Source of the DNA: Neocallimastix lanati (nom. inval.)
Taxonomy: Eukaryota > Neocallimastigomycota > Neocallimastigomycetes > Neocallimastigales > Neocallimastigaceae
NCBI GenBank assembly: GCA_016946835.1
Contig: JACVTC010000018.1
Coordinates: 1,211,501-1,275,500, forward strand
Direction of reading: 5' to 3'
DNA length: 64,000 nucleotides
Below the pieces are notes generated by a model that made no database searches, was not told the origin of the DNA, and was given only the letters and a program-made list of their open reading frames with translations. The position numbers and the translations under genes are program-made. Shown here one piece after another: positions 61,043 to 64,000 of the stretch. How positions within the stretch are numbered: the stretch's first letter is position 1; every line of letters starts with the position of its first letter.

Positions 61043-61223
61043 TACTTACTAAAGAAAGCAAATAAAATTATTATTTTCAAAAATTACTAAGATATATTGT
61101 TTTAAAATTTGATTCGATATTAAATTACTTGTTAAATTATATTTTTAAAGTTGGACTTTCAAATTTATTCGTATTTAATAACCTCGTTAATTTACAATAA
61201 AAAAATTATTAACTAAAAACGAA

Positions 61224-62135
61224 ATGTCTACTAAAAGTACTTTAAGTTTTAAAGAATTAAAGAAAGAATTACGAGACATAGTGAAGCTTAGCAAGGACAA
61301 TTTAGATATAAAGTCCTGGGCTACTGAATTAAAACTTTGGATCAAGATACAAGGTATCACAGATCCGGAAACAATATTTAATGCTTGTTTACTTACCAGC
61401 TCTGGTGAAGTACAACGCGTTATTGAAGATTTGGGAGAAGATAGTGATGATGAAAGTGATGATTCATCAGATGAAGAAGAAGATGATGATGAAGAAGAAA
61501 ATGTTGATGATGATATTAAATTTCCTTCCCTTGAAAAAATTATTTCAAGTCTTGAAAATTTTTACGGTATTAAAGAAGACCAAAATTTACTTCTTAAAGA
61601 ACTTCGTGCAATGCGAATTAAAAGAAACGAAAAGATTAAAGACTTTAATGTAAGATATAGAACTTTGTACACTAAACTTGATAAAAAGAGAAGAAAGCGC
61701 ATTGGTGTACTAGATTATATTGATTCTATTCAAAATAATTATGAAGCCTGGAAGAAATTATCCCTTAAAGATGATATAAGTATGGATAAAGCTTTCAAAA
61801 TTGCCGAGAAAGTAGATAGACTTTCTGTAAGGAACAATAATATTAATACCTATAATGTTAATAATTCCCAACATAATCAAAATAATCAAAACAGTACTAC
61901 TTCAAGACTTTATCCTAAAAGAAGAAACGAAACTTTCCAAACAAATCAAACAAATAATAAACCGAAACCTCAAGATATTATAGAAGAATCAACCCAGAAA
62001 ATGAGAAATTTATCCGTTAAAACTTGCTTCTTCTGTAAGGAAGAAGGTCATTACTCATATTATTGCCCTCAATTAAATAAGATTATGGAAAAAAATAAAA
62101 AAGAAATATATTCCAAAAAGTCTTTAAACTTCTAA
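61224..62135 (+). CDS. Gypsy Gag (capsid and nucleocapsid)
   Basis: 303 residues starting MSTKSTLSFKELKKEL. A retrotransposon-gag-like region is followed by an extremely acidic stretch at about residues 73-98 (EDSDDESDDSSDEEEDDDEE), then a helical charged region, an Asn/Gln-rich linker (about 210-245) and a CX2CX4HX4C zinc knuckle, CFFCKEEGHYSYYC, at 268-281. It would form the element's particle and bind its RNA. The start codon is the first in frame after the hairpin leader. It belongs to the Ty3/Gypsy element, not the host. Confidence 0.85.
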   Translation: MSTKSTLSFKELKKELRDIVKLSKDNLDIKSWATELKLWIKIQGITDPETIFNACLLTSSGEVQRVIEDLGEDSDDESDDSSDEEEDDDEEENVDDDIKFPSLEKIISSLENFYGIKEDQNLLLKELRAMRIKRNEKIKDFNVRYRTLYTKLDKKRRKRIGVLDYIDSIQNNYEAWKKLSLKDDISMDKAFKIAEKVDRLSVRNNNINTYNVNNSQHNQNNQNSTTSRLYPKRRNETFQTNQTNNKPKPQDIIEESTQKMRNLSVKTCFFCKEEGHYSYYCPQLNKIMEKNKKEIYSKKSLNF

Positions 62136-64000
62136 ATGGGAGCAGAAGCACTCCCAATGACAAAACAATAGCTTCATTAAATAATTTACAAAATAATACT
62201 TTTACTAAGAATACTCCAATTGATAATAATTCCTTTAACGAAGAATCTGAAGAATCTGATTTTAGTGACACAACTGAAAGTGAGGATGATATCATTATAA
62301 ATGCTGTAAAAAGAAAAATGAATGATAATAACAGCGAAAAAGAAGAAAATAATTCCAAGAAAGTACATAAAAGTTTAAAAGATAATCCACGTCCTTTTGC
62401 AACTCCTGCTTTAAGAAAGAAGAAAGAAAATGAGCTGCATAATAAACCAAATAAAGTTTATAAAAATCAAATACTTCCTTCAATTTTAACTCAACCAAAT
62501 ATTAACAAAGAAAAACAAAAAGAAAAGGAATTAAGAAATATGACAAGAGTAAGAGAAAGTAAAGAAGAAAACAACAATTATTCATCAAAAGGAAAGGAAA
62601 AAGTTGAATCTGAAGATATACTTGTAATCGATAATGAAATAGAAGATCTAGAAATGAATAAAGATAATCAACAAAATAAAACTAATACTTTGGAAAAATT
62701 AATTTCAACAAAAACTAAGGAAACTAATAATGGAAATACTCAATTAGTAAAAAGGAATATCAAAATGATGAATAATAAAGAACCTTACAATATTATGGAT
62801 GATTTAAATAATCTTAAATCCAGTATTACGATAGGTCAACTCTTGAATGCATGTCCTAAAATTCGTTCACAATTAACTCAAGGTTTAAAGTTAGAAAAGT
62901 CTAAAATAATTGGAACTGTAGACAATGTAATAGCACGAACTTTATTAGTAAATAACTATGACCATAGCTACATAAGTAAAAGTAATGAAGTAGCCGAAGA
63001 AGACTTAGCAATGGTTGATGCAAGTGTTGACGGAGTACTAGGAAAACTTTTAATTGATTCTTGTAGTAACCTAAGCATCGTTACTAAGCAGTATTTTGAT
63101 AAATTACCTGGTGAATATGAAATAGTTGGAAAAAGTCGTGGAAGAATCCAACTAGCAACACAAGATGAAGAATACTCGGAAGGAATTATTGTTCGATTAC
63201 CAGTAAAAATTAATAATTATGAATTTAATGCGGACTTTAGAATTATTGAGAAAGAAGACTCATTTTATGATATGTTAATAAACTTTAAAACTCAAATCGA
63301 TCATTGTTTATTTATTCATCCAACCTTAAACAGTCTATGTAAACTTTTGTCAGAAAGTGAATACGAAGAAATAGCTAAAATAAATAATCAATATTATGAT
63401 GAAGAAAGTATAATCTGCACTATTAGAAAAGTTGAAGAAACGAATAATGAAAAGGAAATTATAAAGGAATTAACTCCAATGGAATTTATTGAGAGTGATG
63501 AATTTTTAAGTACCTTAAATAAAGATTATAAAGAACAAATTATTAAAATTCTCAAAGAAATGATTGACATAGTTGCCACTTCAACAGAAGAACTAACTCC
63601 TTCTAAACTTTCACCACATAAGATCCGTTTGAAAGCAAATGCAAAGCCAGTAAAATTAAGAAGTTATAGGTTAACTAAATTAAAATCAGATATCTTAAAA
63701 GAAGAACTTACAAAGCTTATTAAGAAAGGATTGATAGAACCATCCTGTTCAGAATGGTCATCTCCAGTAGTACTCATTCTAAAACACAATGGAAAGTGGC
63801 GCTTGTGCATTGACTACCGAAAAGTCAATGATATGACAGAAAAAGATTCTTATTCAGTTCCATATATAGATGAAATTTTTGATAGTCTCGGAGGAGCTAA
63901 AATATTTACAACTCTTGATTTATTTTCTGGTTTTCACCAAATCTTAATGGATGAAGAAAGCGTTGAAGTAACCACTTTCACTACTAAGTTTGGAAATTAT
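62136..64000 (+). CDS. Gypsy Pol, N-terminal part (protease region and reverse transcriptase), runs off the window
   Basis: Open to the window end in a frame different from gag, without a Met start, as is usual for a Gag-Pol product. The first 250 or so codons are a low-complexity Asn/Lys/Glu/Ser linker. A retropepsin-like segment contains LLIDSCSNLSIVT (about 63050). RT starts around 63620 with PVKLRSYRLTKLK, then GLIEPSCSEWSSPVVLI, GKWRLCIDYRKVND and the motif A region IFTTLDLFSGFHQI, ending at FGNY. The YxDD box and later domains are beyond the edge. Confidence 0.85.

Larger units (their letters stand above)
60033..64000 (+). mobile_element. Ty3/Gypsy LTR retrotransposon, 5' half
   Basis: Parts in order: candidate LTR, hairpin-repeat leader (60853-61042), gag (61224-62135), and pol with retropepsin-like region and the first half of reverse transcriptase, cut off by the window end. 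Gag and pol lie in different frames, as many Gypsy elements have. Both frames are open as far as seen, so the element looks whole up to the window edge and may be young. Integrase, RNase H and the 3' LTR must lie beyond 64000. Confidence 0.85.

Noticed and set aside
62083-62498. Minus-strand frames opposite the Gypsy element
   Set aside because: They are shadows of the open Gypsy pol linker on the plus strand.

Overview
The window looks like a nuclear contig of an anaerobic gut fungus (Neocallimastigomycota). Three things point there. The DNA is extremely AT-rich, with long A/T runs and simple repeats between genes. Introns are spliceosomal (GTAAGT...AG). Two large genes encode cysteine-rich proteins built from GYYxN...LIxCxxxxC repeats, the hallmark of the ScaA-type scaffoldins on which these fungi assemble their extracellular cellulosomes. 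The genus cannot be told from the sequence.

Layout. 1-2751: 3' part of a scaffoldin-like gene (three exons visible). 2752-9240: AT-rich DNA and a TTTATT-type array into which a solo LTR, a SINE, a short poly(A) retroposon and a decayed Copia-type element have inserted. 9241-15457: gene-free AT-rich DNA with microsatellites and one tRNA-headed SINE-like block. 15458-34755: one giant two-exon scaffoldin gene, about 6,276 codons if a single reading-frame break near 29.53 kb is an artefact. 34756-37740: gene-free, with a 34-bp tandem repeat and a long perfect inverted repeat. 37740-41760: Copia fossils. 41880-43690: a degenerate tandem duplication. 46362-46886 (minus): a small four-helix membrane protein gene. 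47500-48020: a GC-richer block that starts like 5S rRNA and ends in poly(A). 48980-55370: long simple-sequence arrays and a roughly 1-kb element with terminal inverted repeats. 58737-58903 (minus): closely spaced tRNA-Ser(UGA) and tRNA-Cys(GCA) genes. 60045-64000: 5' half of a Ty3/Gypsy element (structured LTR/leader, hairpin-repeat leader, gag, and pol into reverse transcriptase) running off the window.

How it works together. The two scaffoldin genes lie in tandem on the same strand. Both would give secreted proteins; the second has a signal peptide, many cysteine-rich modules, an acidic repeat, a Ser/Thr-rich stalk and a C-terminal hydrophobic tail. It is therefore probably a cell-surface platform to which dockerin-bearing cellulases and hemicellulases bind. 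The most interesting new-looking signals are the multi-class module architecture of the giant scaffoldin, three introns all in phase 1, the nested poly(A) retroposons with 12-bp target duplications, the 5S-headed block, the apparently dicistronic tRNA pair, and the five covarying hairpin repeats in the Gypsy leader.
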